In this document: positions 43,325 to 54,108 of the stretch, piece by piece
Layout of the letters: each line of letters begins with the position of its first letter
Numbering within the stretch: the stretch's first letter is position 1
Source of the DNA: Pseudomonas putida
Lineage (GTDB): Bacteria > Pseudomonadota > Gammaproteobacteria > Pseudomonadales > Pseudomonadaceae
Assembly: GCF_030159595.1 (NCBI RefSeq)
Contig: NZ_BSKJ01000004.1
Span: 1 to 64,000, forward strand
Reading direction: 5' to 3'
Length of the DNA stretch: 64,000 nt
Made by a program: the position numbers and the translations under genes
The notes under the pieces: generated by a model
The model's database searches: none
Told to the model about the DNA's origin: nothing
What the model saw: the letters and a program-made list of their open reading frames with translations, nothing else

Positions 43325-46300
43325 CTACATTTTTCCGGCGTCATTGTAAGGAACCAACGCATGAGAATCACCGGTCAGTGCCGATGCGGGCAAGTCACCC
43401 TCGAGATCGTGGCGCAGCAATTGCCGCCGCTGTATGCCTGCCACTGTCTGAACTGCCAGCGCTGGAGCGGCAGTGCGTTTGGGCTGCACATGCTGAGCGC
43501 AGCGTCGGCTGTTCAGGTGTCTGGCGAAACGGCGATCTTTGAGCATGAACACCAGGGCCAAACGTCTACCCAACATGCCTGCGGCATATGTCATACCCGG
43601 CTGTTCAACGAGACCACGGCAGCGCCCGGCATGCGAGTAGTACGGGCCGGCATCCTGGAAGGCGCTGAGCGTTTCGCGCCGGTTGCGCATATCGGTGCCG
43701 TTGAAGTTGGCATTGCCCAGGTACAGCAGGCTGGCCAGCACGGCATTGACGTCGGCCAGGCTACCGCTGAGGGTGAGGCTGTTGCTGTTGGCGCCGTTCA
43801 CCGTCACGCCTGGCAGGCTGTTGGCCAGCGACAGGGTGCCGTTGAGCACGCTCAACGTCACGCTGATGGTGCGGGCGGCGGCATCCGGGTTCCGTTCCAG
43901 GTCGATATCGGCCACGCTGATGCCGCCGATGGCCAGGGGCACGTCCTCAAGGCCGTGCTGCGTGCCGGGCAGGGTGTTGACCGGGGCGTCGTTTTGCTCG
44001 ACGTAGCCGGCATCGGCGCTTTGCGTGTCGGCATCGCCCAGGGTGATGACGATTTGACCGAGAGCGCCGCCGTCACTGTCGATGCGCACGCGCAGGTCGC
44101 CCAGCGGTTGTGGGTAGCTGACCACGCCGGCAGGTGCATCGATGCGGTACACACCCAGGGGCAGCACGCCGAATTGATAGCGGCCGTTGCTGTCAGTGAG
44201 GGTGCTGAACTGCAGGTTGTCGGCGGTGGTGTCCAGGCGCCCGTCAGCGCCGGCCCAGGTCAGGGTTACGGTTTGCCCGGCCAAGCCTGGGCCGTCGGGC
44301 ACCGTGCTGTTGGTGGCCGAGCCGGTGTCGTCCCACAAGGTGCCGGTGATCATACCGAGGCCGGAGTTGTCGCGCAGGATGTACTGGTTAGGGCCTACCG
44401 TGCTGCCGGTTCGCTCGCCTTCCAGGGTGCCATCGTTGCCGACTGCCGAGCCGCCCCAGCCGGTGAAGTCTTCGGGCAGGCTGGTCCAGGTCAGGGTGGC
44501 ATCACTGCTGGCGATCACCGTGTTGTTGGGCAACTCGACCTGGTAGCGCACGCTGACCTGGTCGCCGACGTTCAATTGGGCAAAGTCCACGGTCAGGCCG
44601 CCAGTGGCGCTGAAGCTCACGCCGCCAGGCAGATTGCCTGGCCCATAGGTGACGCCATTGATGCTGATGCTCACCAGGCTGTAGTTGCTGCCGCTGGCAA
44701 AGCTGTCGCGCAGTTGCGCGTCGAAGGCCGGCAGGCCGCCATTCTGGGTGAAGTCCAGCTGCACCGTGGCCGTGCCACTGGAGCCGGTCGGGTTGGGGTC
44801 GAAGCTGACGATCTGTTTGTCCAGGCCGGCGAAGCTGGGTTCGACGATGCGTTCGAACAGGGTCTCGCTGCTGGCGCGGGCGTTACCGTCGACCCGTTCG
44901 TTGGCCTGCACCCCCAGTTGTGCACCGGCGGCGTTGCTGGCTTGGTTGGCCACACGCACGTTGAATTCCAGCACCACGCCTTCCAGGTCGGCGTCGGCGC
45001 CTGCGCCGTTGACCACATTGCCGAGGTTGAAGGTGATTACCTGGCTGCCATCAGGGTTGGTGACGATGGTCAGGCGGCTGGGGTCGAACACGCCGGTGGG
45101 CGCCAACCCGGAAAGGTCCGGGGTGATCGGCAGCGCTTCGGGGCTGCTTTCGTTGCCCGCGATGTTCAAGGTGCCGCCAACGATGAGGTTAGCGTCGCTG
45201 GTCAGGCCACCGTCGGAAATAAAACCGATGCGCAGGGCGTTGGCCAGCGCATCCGGCGATATGAATTGCAGGCCGTTGGCCAGGGTGATCTGTACCTGGT
45301 AGTTGGGGTTGTTGCCTTCCGGCACCAGTACCACCACGCGGTAGCGGATGACTTCGCCGATGGTCACCGACTCTTGCACACTGGTGGTCGGGGAGGGTGC
45401 CGGGCTGTCGGGCAGGCCGCCGACTCGGGATATCTGGATGGCCTGGGCCACCGGGATCAGCAGCAGCGAGCTGTTGCGGTAGTCGTTGAGCACGCCGCTG
45501 TCGAGCAAGCCGTCCACACCGGTACGTTCGCCGCCGTCGCTGCCATCCAGGCTGGTCCATTGCACCGTGGCAAGGTTGCTGACGGCTGCTTGCGAGGCTG
45601 CACTGGCGTTGACCACACCGGTCAGGCTAAGGACGATGCTGCCGCCCTTGGCGATGTCGATGTTGGCACCGGTGGCGGTGCGCAACTGGCCGCCGACAAT
45701 CTCGAAGTCCACGCCACCGTTGTTGCTGGCGCCATTCTGGTACAGCACGCCCGTCAGGCGCACGTTGTCCAGCTGGCTGGGCAAGTTGTCGAGGAAACTG
45801 ATGTCGAAGGCATCGAAGTCGTTGTTGCCCGCACCATTGCGCAGGGTGATGGTGAAGGTGACGATATCGCCCTGGTCGTAGCCGCCGGGGCCTGCGGTGG
45901 AGGTCAGCGTCTGGCTGATCTGCACGGTCGGCTCGCGCAGGGTCACGGTGGGTGCGCCACCGCTCAAGGCCACATCACGGTCGACACTGGCGCTACCGTT
46001 GGGCGTGTCGCCGTCGGGGTCGCTGTAGGCAAGCTGGGCGCCGTTCTGCAACAGGCGGTTGGCCTGGTTGTCGCTGACGTTGCTGGCCACCAACTGCACG
46101 CGAATCACGAAGCTGTTGTTGTTGCCGTCGTTGTCGGCAGTGGCACCTGCGGCGCTGAAGGTCCAGCGGGCATCCACACCATCGGCGCCCAGGGCGCCAC
46201 CCGCGCCTGTGAAGCCGCTGATCACGATGTTGCCGGCAAAATCGGCGGCCAACGCACCGCTGCCGGCGCGGGTGGTGATCAGTTGGTAGCCCAGGCCGTT

Positions 46301-49300
46301 GTTGAAGCTGGTGTCCAGGCGCATGCCAGGTGGTATCAGGTCTTCGATGCGCAGGGTCTGTGTATTGCCCTCGGGCAGGGTGATGATGATGTCATAACGC
46401 ATGCTTTCGCCCACCACCAGGTCGCTGCCGGTGGTGTGGCTGGCGCTGGAGTCGCCATCGTCCAGGCTGCCGTCGGCGAACGTCTTGCTGATGGTAGGGG
46501 CCGCCACCTGCTGGCTGGCCAGGTCACTGAGGTCGACCGGGGTGAAGTCGGCGCCCCCGTTGACGCTGGCGTAGTTGCTGAGGGTGGCGCTGGTCTGCAG
46601 GCTGCGGCTGGCCTCGATGCTGGCGCTGACCACCACGTCGTAGCTGATCACCACCAGGTTGGCACCGCTCTGGTCGGCGGCGGTGCCACTGCGCCCGGCC
46701 AGCAGGGTGGCTTGACCACCTGCATCGAGGAAGGTGATCTGCTGGCCGTTGACGCTGTAGTCCACGCCAGCTACCAGCGCCGTGCCGTCGCCCAGGTAGA
46801 TTTGCAGGTTGGCCGCGGCCAGGCTGCCGCCGACGAAGCTCAGGCCATTGGGCAGCGTGATGCTGGTCACCACGTCGTAGGCGCCGCCACCGCCGCTGTT
46901 CTCGATGGCAGTGATCAGGCGCAGTGTATCGCCACCGTCGATGCCGGTGATGTCGCCATCGACCTGGGCCAGATCGGTGATGCTGCCATTGAAGGGCGGT
47001 AATCCACTGCCAGGTGGGTTCCAGCTACCACTGGTGCCCGTGACATTGCCGTTCGAACCCGCCACCACGCCATGCTTGATCGACAACACGGGCTCGGCGA
47101 TGGACACAATGGCCACCACGTCCGACGAGATCAGTGTGCGGTCGGTGAGCGTGGTCTGTTGGCTGGATTGGGCCAGCACGTCGATCGAACGCTGGTCGGC
47201 GAACGGTTGGTCGCCAACGTTCAGGGTGAAACGCACGACGATGCGGCTGCCGGTGGTTTCGGCCGTGACGAAGCTGCCGAAGTCGAACACCACCGAGTTG
47301 CCAGGGCCGTTGCTGACGCCCAGCACAGGGCCGAGGTTGCTGTTGCCGGGGCCGATTTGCCATTGCCCGGCATTGTCACCGACGCTCCAGTTGATGGCGG
47401 AAACATCGAACAGTGGCAGTGGCAGGTAGGCTGTGAGCTTGAATTGCTCATAGTCACCAGTGATCAGGTCGTAGCTCAGCTCGAACGTGACTTGGTCGCC
47501 GGGGCGCAGTTCGCCGTTGGCGGGCGGTGTGCCGTTGTTCACCTCGACCAGCTCGATGTCGACCGTGCTGGTAGGAATCACGCTGGTACTGGTCGAATCG
47601 TCCGACTGGCTTTGCCCGGTGAGGTTGAAGATGTCCTGCAGCAGGGTGCCTTCGATCACCGCACTGTTGCCCAGCTCGTCACCTTCGTTGATTTCGCCGT
47701 GGGGTGCGCCGGCGGGTGGCGTATACGCCTGGCCGACCACAGCGGCATAGCTGATGACGGCAATCACCGCGCCTTCTTGACGGGTGTCGAATGCGAGGTC
47801 GCCGTTGAGCCAGCCACGCACGTCGGAGAAGGCATTGCGCAGTGACTGGGCAATGTCGAACACCATGGAGGTGCTGCCATCGGCGTTGGTCACCACACTG
47901 GTAACCAGGGCAATCGTTTGCGGCACCCCGGCCAATGTCACCGTCATGGTCGGGGTGCCGTTCAGGGTTTGGCCATCACTGAGCTGGTCGCGAATGACCA
48001 GTTGGCCCTGGTTGAAGAAGTCCTTGCCGAAGGCGAAGTAGTCGGAAATCGCCAGGTTCAGCGAGTATCTCAAGGTATCGCCAGGGCTGATGCCGGTCTG
48101 GCCGATATCGGTTTGCAGGCTCACGTCTTTGAGCAGGGTGATGGACTTGGCAATGAACTGAGTGGGGTCGCCCGTGCCGGTAAAGTCGATGTTGTCGCCA
48201 GGTGTGGCGACGTCACGCGGGTCCAGCGGTACCCATTCGCCTGCGGCGGTCGGTGCGCCCAGGTTGATGGTGACGGCGTTGCCGGTGACCGGGTCGAGTA
48301 CCGGAACGCCATTGGCGTCGGTTTCCGGTACATAGAACGACACCACGGTATCGGTGGCGGCGCTGAGGCTGTCGTACTCGACCGTGAAACTGCTGATGAA
48401 CACATCGTCGGCGGCGATCAGTGCAGCGATGGTGGCGGCGTCGCTCACCACGGAGCCGTCTTTCAGGGTAATCGAGGTCAGACGCCCGCCGGCACCGGGG
48501 TTAATGGCCGTGACCTGAACATTGTCAGGTAGCGGCTGGGTGACTACCACGTTGGTCAGCGTCTGCCCGGGCGCCGGGGTTACCGTGACGGTGAGCGTAC
48601 GCCCGTAATTGGGGCCGGTCGCTGTTTCGCCTTCAGGCGTGTTCAGCGTCTGGTCGAGGGTGATCACCGTGGGGTGCACGACGAATGCCGACGACCCGCT
48701 GGCGATCAGGCTGGGGTCATTGGTGGGGTTGTCCAGGGCATCGTTGCCGAACTGGAAGCCGCCGCTTGCACGGATGGTCAGGTCGGGGCTGCCATTGGAG
48801 AAGTGGGTGTCGGCCAGGTTGCTCAGGCTGGCGGTAATCAGTACCGGGATGACCGGCTGGCCGGTCGAGACGCTGGCGAACGGTAGCTCCACCACGACCA
48901 GTTGGTCGCCCGCGCTCAGGCCGAAGCTGGCCGCGTTGATGATCAGCGGGTTGCCACTGGCATCCTTGGCCAAGGGGTGGGTGGCGGTGCCGTCGGCGGC
49001 AAAGGTGACCACATGGGCGGTCAGGTTCTGCCCCAGGTAGCTGGCCGAGATGAAGTTCACTCCGTCGTCGCCGTCCTTGCCAGTGCTGGGCATGAACAGG
49101 TTGATGAAGGGCGCGTAGCCCTCCTGGCTGGAGGTATTGCTGAAATTGACGGTGAAGGTGAACGTGTCGCCCAGCAACACGTCGCTGCCACTGCTGGGCA
49201 GGCTGACGGTGGGGGCTGCGTCGGCCAGTAGTCCGTCGAAGCTGGCCATGGCGTTGGCGCTCAGGGCAATGGCCTGGTCCAGGTCGCCAACGCGTGTTTC

Positions 49301-49930
49301 CAGTACCCAGTCGCCCCCGGCCGTGCTGGCGCCGGTGGCGTTGCTCGACGCGCCGACATCGGCGGCGGTCCAGCGGGCCAGTTCATTGACCAGCATCTTG
49401 CCGGCGTCGCCTGCGCCAATGTCGCAGCCATAAAGCTGGATGTCGGCCCCTTCGTTGAGGTTGCCACGCCATTGCTGGAGGGTATCGCCCAACTGGCCGA
49501 TGTTGTCGGCACTGACCGTACGGTTGCCGAGGGTGAACTGCCCGGCGGCACCGTGGGACATGACCTGGATCGAGTCGACCTTGCCCAGTTGCGCCAACGC
49601 GGCACTGATGGCGGCCAAGCCATCCTCGCCACTGTTGACGACGATGGCTGTGACGTTGCCTGGCAGGTTACTCAGCAACTGGTCACGGTTTTCGATACGG
49701 CTGTCCAGCACCAGAAGGCTGCGCGCCGCAGAGGGCGCGTTTTCCCTGGCTGGCTGGCCATCGGTTTGCGGTGTGTTGTCGATGTGGCTGTCCGCCGGTT
49801 TGGCAGGGTCGGACTGATGGGCATCGGAAGCCGCGACGGCGGCGGCCCCATCGAACAGAATCCGTGGCTCCAGGGCAAGCGTTTGACGTTTAGGGCGTAG
49901 CAGCGAGGAGCCAGGAAGGTTGGCAGGCAT
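43325..49930 (-). CDS. giant LEPR-XLL / DUF4347 surface protein, 3' end missing
   Basis: The open frame encodes 2201 residues, of which about 2080 are native. It begins with an LEPR-XLL motif (LALEPRILFDGAAA, residues 18-31) and a DUF4347 domain (about 70-225; VDSIQVMSHGAAGQFTLG). There follow many DUF11-like beta repeats with Asp/Thr/Gly-rich conserved turns, an SdrD-B-like domain (about 1860-1980, GTLWDDTGS..DSNGRYQFGVLPLGVYRID) and the start of a cadherin-like repeat (NDAPVNTLP, 1982-2080). After D2080 it reads about 120 residues antisense to the GFA gene. No RTX repeats, secretion signal or type I secretion genes follow. ATG has GGGAG eight bases upstream. Normally such proteins are cell-surface adhesins. 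Confidence 0.82.
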   Translation of the reverse strand: MPANLPGSSLLRPKRQTLALEPRILFDGAAAVAASDAHQSDPAKPADSHIDNTPQTDGQPARENAPSAARSLLVLDSRIENRDQLLSNLPGNVTAIVVNSGEDGLAAISAALAQLGKVDSIQVMSHGAAGQFTLGNRTVSADNIGQLGDTLQQWRGNLNEGADIQLYGCDIGAGDAGKMLVNELARWTAADVGASSNATGASTAGGDWVLETRVGDLDQAIALSANAMASFDGLLADAAPTVSLPSSGSDVLLGDTFTFTVNFSNTSSQEGYAPFINLFMPSTGKDGDDGVNFISASYLGQNLTAHVVTFAADGTATHPLAKDASGNPLIINAASFGLSAGDQLVVVELPFASVSTGQPVIPVLITASLSNLADTHFSNGSPDLTIRASGGFQFGNDALDNPTNDPSLIASGSSAFVVHPTVITLDQTLNTPEGETATGPNYGRTLTVTVTPAPGQTLTNVVVTQPLPDNVQVTAINPGAGGRLTSITLKDGSVVSDAATIAALIAADDVFISSFTVEYDSLSAATDTVVSFYVPETDANGVPVLDPVTGNAVTINLGAPTAAGEWVPLDPRDVATPGDNIDFTGTGDPTQFIAKSITLLKDVSLQTDIGQTGISPGDTLRYSLNLAISDYFAFGKDFFNQGQLVIRDQLSDGQTLNGTPTMTVTLAGVPQTIALVTSVVTNADGSTSMVFDIAQSLRNAFSDVRGWLNGDLAFDTRQEGAVIAVISYAAVVGQAYTPPAGAPHGEINEGDELGNSAVIEGTLLQDIFNLTGQSQSDDSTSTSVIPTSTVDIELVEVNNGTPPANGELRPGDQVTFELSYDLITGDYEQFKLTAYLPLPLFDVSAINWSVGDNAGQWQIGPGNSNLGPVLGVSNGPGNSVVFDFGSFVTAETTGSRIVVRFTLNVGDQPFADQRSIDVLAQSSQQTTLTDRTLISSDVVAIVSIAEPVLSIKHGVVAGSNGNVTGTSGSWNPPGSGLPPFNGSITDLAQVDGDITGIDGGDTLRLITAIENSGGGGAYDVVTSITLPNGLSFVGGSLAAANLQIYLGDGTALVAGVDYSVNGQQITFLDAGGQATLLAGRSGTAADQSGANLVVISYDVVVSASIEASRSLQTSATLSNYASVNGGADFTPVDLSDLASQQVAAPTISKTFADGSLDDGDSSASHTTGSDLVVGESMRYDIIITLPEGNTQTLRIEDLIPPGMRLDTSFNNGLGYQLITTRAGSGALAADFAGNIVISGFTGAGGALGADGVDARWTFSAAGATADNDGNNNSFVIRVQLVASNVSDNQANRLLQNGAQLAYSDPDGDTPNGSASVDRDVALSGGAPTVTLREPTVQISQTLTSTAGPGGYDQGDIVTFTITLRNGAGNNDFDAFDISFLDNLPSQLDNVRLTGVLYQNGASNNGGVDFEIVGGQLRTATGANIDIAKGGSIVLSLTGVVNASAASQAAVSNLATVQWTSLDGSDGGERTGVDGLLDSGVLNDYRNSSLLLIPVAQAIQISRVGGLPDSPAPSPTTSVQESVTIGEVIRYRVVVLVPEGNNPNYQVQITLANGLQFISPDALANALRIGFISDGGLTSDANLIVGGTLNIAGNESSPEALPITPDLSGLAPTGVFDPSRLTIVTNPDGSQVITFNLGNVVNGAGADADLEGVVLEFNVRVANQASNAAGAQLGVQANERVDGNARASSETLFERIVEPSFAGLDKQIVSFDPNPTGSSGTATVQLDFTQNGGLPAFDAQLRDSFASGSNYSLVSISINGVTYGPGNLPGGVSFSATGGLTVDFAQLNVGDQVSVRYQVELPNNTVIASSDATLTWTSLPEDFTGWGGSAVGNDGTLEGERTGSTVGPNQYILRDNSGLGMITGTLWDDTGSATNSTVPDGPGLAGQTVTLTWAGADGRLDTTADNLQFSTLTDSNGRYQFGVLPLGVYRIDAPAGVVSYPQPLGDLRVRIDSDGGALGQIVITLGDADTQSADAGYVEQNDAPVNTLPGTQHGLEDVPLAIGGISVADIDLERNPDAAARTISVTLSVLNGTLSLANSLPGVTVNGANSNSLTLSGSLADVNAVLASLLYLGNANFNGTDMRNRRETLSAFQDAGPYYSHAGRCRGLVEQPGMTYAAGMLGRRLALVFMLKDRRFARHLNSRRCAQHVQPKRTAAPALAVQTVAGIQRRQLLRHDLEGDLPASALTGDSHALVPYNDAGKM
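43361..43693 (+). pseudogene. 3'-truncated GFA (glutathione-dependent formaldehyde-activating) family gene
   Basis: The first 111 codons encode a GFA-type zinc protein: Cys ligands CRCG (residues 7-9), CHCLNCQRW (27-35) and CGICHTRLF (74-82), then RAGILEGAERFAPVAHI. After residue 111 the homology ends abruptly and the frame runs on for about 1100 codons antisense to the giant surface-protein gene. Normal GFA proteins of this type end 15-30 residues later, so only the C-terminal tail is lost. AAGGA precedes the ATG. The junction codon coincides with the last native codon of the opposite gene, evidence for a deletion or rearrangement joining two 3' ends. Confidence 0.75.
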
Positions 49931-50112
49931 TCATTCAACTCCCATGTTGAGGGGCACAATCCGTTGTCAGCTGAAGCGTTGCCGCTTGACCCGTTGATCA
50001 TAGGAAAGAAACGGAATTTTTCCAGAACAGGCGAATGCGTCTTGCCACTCAACTGATTTGAGTCAATGACTGTGCGGGAGGGGAGCCGGAGAGCAGGGTT
50101 TTTTACGCCTGC

Positions 50113-50583
50113 TCAACGCGTGCCGATGCGATCCAGCGCGTGCTGGAGTTGATCACGGTCGAGGTTGTCGAAAGGCAGTGCGAAGAAGGCTTCGCAGCGT
50201 GACGCGATGTGTGCCAAAGTGGCTTGGAACGCCGCATCTACCGCTGCTTCGTCACCCCGCACTTCGGACGGGTCTGCAAGCCCCCAATGCGCTTTCAGCG
50301 CGGGGCCGAAATACACCTGGCAGGCTTCGCCGGCAGCGTTGTCGCAGACGGTAATGACGATGTCCGGCGGGTTGCTTTCAAAGGCGTCGTTGCCCTTGCT
50401 GCTCAGGCCCTTGGTCGCAATACCGGCTTGCTGCAACGTGCTCAGGCTGCGGGGTAGCACCTGCCCCCTGGGAAAGCTGCCGGAGCTGACGGCCTCGAAG
50501 CCAACCGGCGCCAGGTGGTTGAACAGCGCTTCGGAAAGAATGCTGCGGCAGCTGTTGGCTGTGCACATGAACAGGACTCGCAT
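50113..50583 (-). CDS. arsC: arsenate reductase (low-molecular-weight phosphatase type)
   Basis: This 156-residue ArsC of the thioredoxin-linked LMW-PTP fold has the active-site loop MCTANSCRS at residues 6-14, with nucleophile Cys7 and Arg13. Further Cys that relay the disulfide lie at ITVCDNAAGEAC. It reduces arsenate to arsenite, which ArsB then exports. It lies 28 bp after arsB in the arsR-arsB-arsC operon. GGAGGAG precedes the ATG. Confidence 0.9.
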   Translation of the reverse strand: MRVLFMCTANSCRSILSEALFNHLAPVGFEAVSSGSFPRGQVLPRSLSTLQQAGIATKGLSSKGNDAFESNPPDIVITVCDNAAGEACQVYFGPALKAHWGLADPSEVRGDEAAVDAAFQATLAHIASRCEAFFALPFDNLDRDQLQHALDRIGTR

Positions 50584-50611
50584 GGAGGGCTCCTCCGCCT
50601 TGTGGCGGACA

Positions 50612-51895
<1,284 letters not shown>

Positions 51896-51916
51896 GGTTC
51901 TCTCGCTTGGTGATGA

Positions 51917-52264
51917 TCAGCAGCAGGCGGCATCACGAACGGGGCGCCCGTCCATGTGCTTTAGCCGAAGGGCGTTGTCTGCCAGCCATTGAGCATTGGC
52001 CTGCAAGGTGAGCTGCAGCATCTCGTGTACCCAGGCGGGCAGTGCGGGGTTGAGGCGGTAGTACACCCACTGACCCTGGCGTCGATCCAGCAACATGCCA
52101 GTGCTGCGCAGTTGCGCCAGATGGCGACTGATTTTCGGCTGGCTGTCGCCCAACGCACACATCAGTTCGCAGACGCAGAGCTCGCCCAGGCTGGCAATGA
52201 GCAAGACTGCACGAGCGCGGGTTTCGTCAGACAGGCACTTGAAAATGTCGGGTGGAGTGTTCAT
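51917..52264 (-). CDS. arsR: ArsR arsenite-responsive repressor
   Basis: This 115-residue SmtB/ArsR winged-helix repressor has the metalloid site GELCVCELMCAL (Cys pair plus a third Cys) at the start of the DNA-binding helix and HTH DSQPKISRHLAQLRSTGMLL. As(III) binding releases DNA and induces the operon. It is autoregulated: a palindromic site lies 26-43 bp upstream of the ATG. An unusual Cys-Cys C-terminus (DAACC) is also present. Confidence 0.92.
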   Translation of the reverse strand: MNTPPDIFKCLSDETRARAVLLIASLGELCVCELMCALGDSQPKISRHLAQLRSTGMLLDRRQGQWVYYRLNPALPAWVHEMLQLTLQANAQWLADNALRLKHMDGRPVRDAACC

Positions 52265-52289
52265 GGGTGCACCAAAACATACGGATTAA

Positions 52290-52307
52290 CGAATATACGG
52301 ATATTCG
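52290..52307. promoter_or_regulatory. probable ArsR operator
   Basis: Palindrome CGAATA-tacgga-TATTCG lies within an AT-rich segment directly upstream of arsR; atacgga also repeats at 52279-52285. Position and symmetry fit an ArsR-family site overlapping the promoter. Confidence 0.6.
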
Positions 52308-52442
52308 TATATATATTTCAAGCGCGCTGTGGATGAGTGTGCAATTCGGGCGCGACACACCGAATGCTGGCCGGAATGGATCCCGGCGCTGCCCTGCGAA
52401 GCCTGTGCTATCACTACAGGACAATTGGCCAGGGAGTGCGCA

Positions 52443-54071
52443 ATGAACCGTCTTCTGACCGTGCTGTTGGTGCTGTGCGCTTTGCTGCCGCTGGCTGGGC
52501 AGGGCAAGGACTTGGCAGGCAGTGCTACTGATGGTGTGCCGGGTGACCCCGCAGAGTTGCGTATCGCCAACCGCAGCATTTTCACCTTTCACGCCACGCT
52601 GCTGGGCGAAACCCCCGCTGCACGCGCGCTACGGGCTTCATCGGTCATCGACGAGGCCTTGCGTGGTACCGACGAGCTGAAGGTCAGTGTCGACCCGATC
52701 GTCAACAGCCACCTGGTGCTGCTGGGCGGGCGCAGGGCGTTCATTGTCGCGCCCCAGGACCTGGGCGTAGAGGGTGGCGATACGCGTGAAGCGGCCGAGC
52801 AGGCAGCCGCTACGTTGCGCCAGGTAGTGGATGAGACCGGCGAAGCACGCAGCCTGCGCTTTCTGCTCAAGGCGCTAGGGTTTTCTGCCGTCGCCACACT
52901 GGTGTTCGTGGTGCTGATCAAGGGTGCCAACCTGGGCCGTCGCACACTGCGCGGGCGCCTGCCGCAGTTGATGCGTGAGCGTGCCCGGCAGATCAAAGTG
53001 GGCCAGCTGCCGCTGTTCGACATGCAGTATGTGTACTTTCTGATCGACCGCTTGCTGCGCCTGATGTACTGGGCAATCGTGCTGCTGCTCAGCTACCAGT
53101 GGCTGAGCTTTGTGCTATCGCAATTTCCTTATACCCGGCCGTGGGGCGAAAGCCTCAACGTGCACCTGCTCGACCTGCTGCGCTATCTGCTCGATGGCAT
53201 TCTCCACGCCATCCCTGGCATCGCCGTGGCCGTCATGATTTTCTTCATCGCCCGCGGCATCAGTGGCTTCAGCCGGCGCATGCTGGAGCGGATGGCCCGC
53301 CCCGGTACGCTGAAATGGCTGACCGAGGAAACCCTGCAGCCCACCACGCGGCTGACGTCACTGGCGATCTGGCTGTTTGCCCTGGTGATGGCATACCCCT
53401 ATTTGCCAGGCTCTGGCACCGACGCCTTCAAGGGGCTGTCGGTGCTGCTCGGCCTGATGATTTCGCTGGGGGCTTCCAGCGTGGTCGGGCAGGCCGCGGC
53501 GGGGCTGATCCTGACGTATTCACGCACACTGAAGGCGGGTGAATATGTGCGCGTAGGCGACAACGAAGGCACGGTGACCGAGGTTGGGATGTTCAACACC
53601 ACCATCCGCACCGGCCTGGGCGAGGTGCTGACGTTGCCCAACTCGATGATTACCGGTTCGGTGACGCGCAACTATTCGCGGGTGGTGCAGGGGCCGGGTT
53701 ATATCGTCGACACGGTTGTCACCATCGGCTACGACACGCCTTGGCGCCAGGTTGAAGCCATGCTCGTGGAGGCGGCCCACCGTACCGATGGCATTCTGGA
53801 AACCCCCACGCCGCAGGTATTCCAGACCGGGCTTTCAGACTTCTACCCCGAGTACCGCCTGGTGGCCCAGGCAGTTCCCAGCGCGCCAAGGCCGCGTGCG
53901 GAGTTGCTGAGCCTGTTGCACGCCAACATCCAGGACGTGTTCAACGAATATGGGGTGCAGATCATGTCGCCGCATTACCTGGGTGATCCGGCACAGGACA
54001 AATGGGTACCGCGCGAGAAGTGGTTCGCGGCGCCTGCACATGACCCGGCGGCAAAGCCTGACCGGCAGTAG
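52443..54071 (+). CDS. MscS-family mechanosensitive channel with long N-terminal region
   Basis: The 542-residue protein has a signal peptide (residues 1-22, ending GQGK), a periplasmic region of about 120 residues, four or five membrane helices and a C-terminal MscS core: pore helix LGLMISLGASSVVGQAAAGLILTYSR, then the beta domain EYVRVGDNEGTVTEVGMFNTTIRTGLGEVLTLPNSMI. It likely opens on hypo-osmotic stress to release solutes. GGGAG precedes the ATG at 52443; the open frame extends 38 codons further. It is divergent from arsR, but no functional link is apparent. Confidence 0.88.
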   Translation: MNRLLTVLLVLCALLPLAGQGKDLAGSATDGVPGDPAELRIANRSIFTFHATLLGETPAARALRASSVIDEALRGTDELKVSVDPIVNSHLVLLGGRRAFIVAPQDLGVEGGDTREAAEQAAATLRQVVDETGEARSLRFLLKALGFSAVATLVFVVLIKGANLGRRTLRGRLPQLMRERARQIKVGQLPLFDMQYVYFLIDRLLRLMYWAIVLLLSYQWLSFVLSQFPYTRPWGESLNVHLLDLLRYLLDGILHAIPGIAVAVMIFFIARGISGFSRRMLERMARPGTLKWLTEETLQPTTRLTSLAIWLFALVMAYPYLPGSGTDAFKGLSVLLGLMISLGASSVVGQAAAGLILTYSRTLKAGEYVRVGDNEGTVTEVGMFNTTIRTGLGEVLTLPNSMITGSVTRNYSRVVQGPGYIVDTVVTIGYDTPWRQVEAMLVEAAHRTDGILETPTPQVFQTGLSDFYPEYRLVAQAVPSAPRPRAELLSLLHANIQDVFNEYGVQIMSPHYLGDPAQDKWVPREKWFAAPAHDPAAKPDRQ

Positions 54072-54108
54072 CTTCACAGCGCGGTGAGCATGGGGGCGCC
54101 GTTGACCG

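Noticed and set aside
43694..47002. Long plus-strand open frame (part of a 1213-codon frame) continuing from the GFA gene
   Set aside because: It is exactly antisense to the repeat-rich surface protein, has low-complexity Gly/Val/Ala/His composition and no family resemblance. It is open only because of the strong codon bias on the other strand.
50053..50066. CTGAT-TTGA-GTCAA, an FNR/ANR-like site upstream of the surface-protein gene
   Set aside because: One arm deviates from the consensus, it lies over 120 bp from the start codon and there is no supporting context. Chance occurrence is likely.
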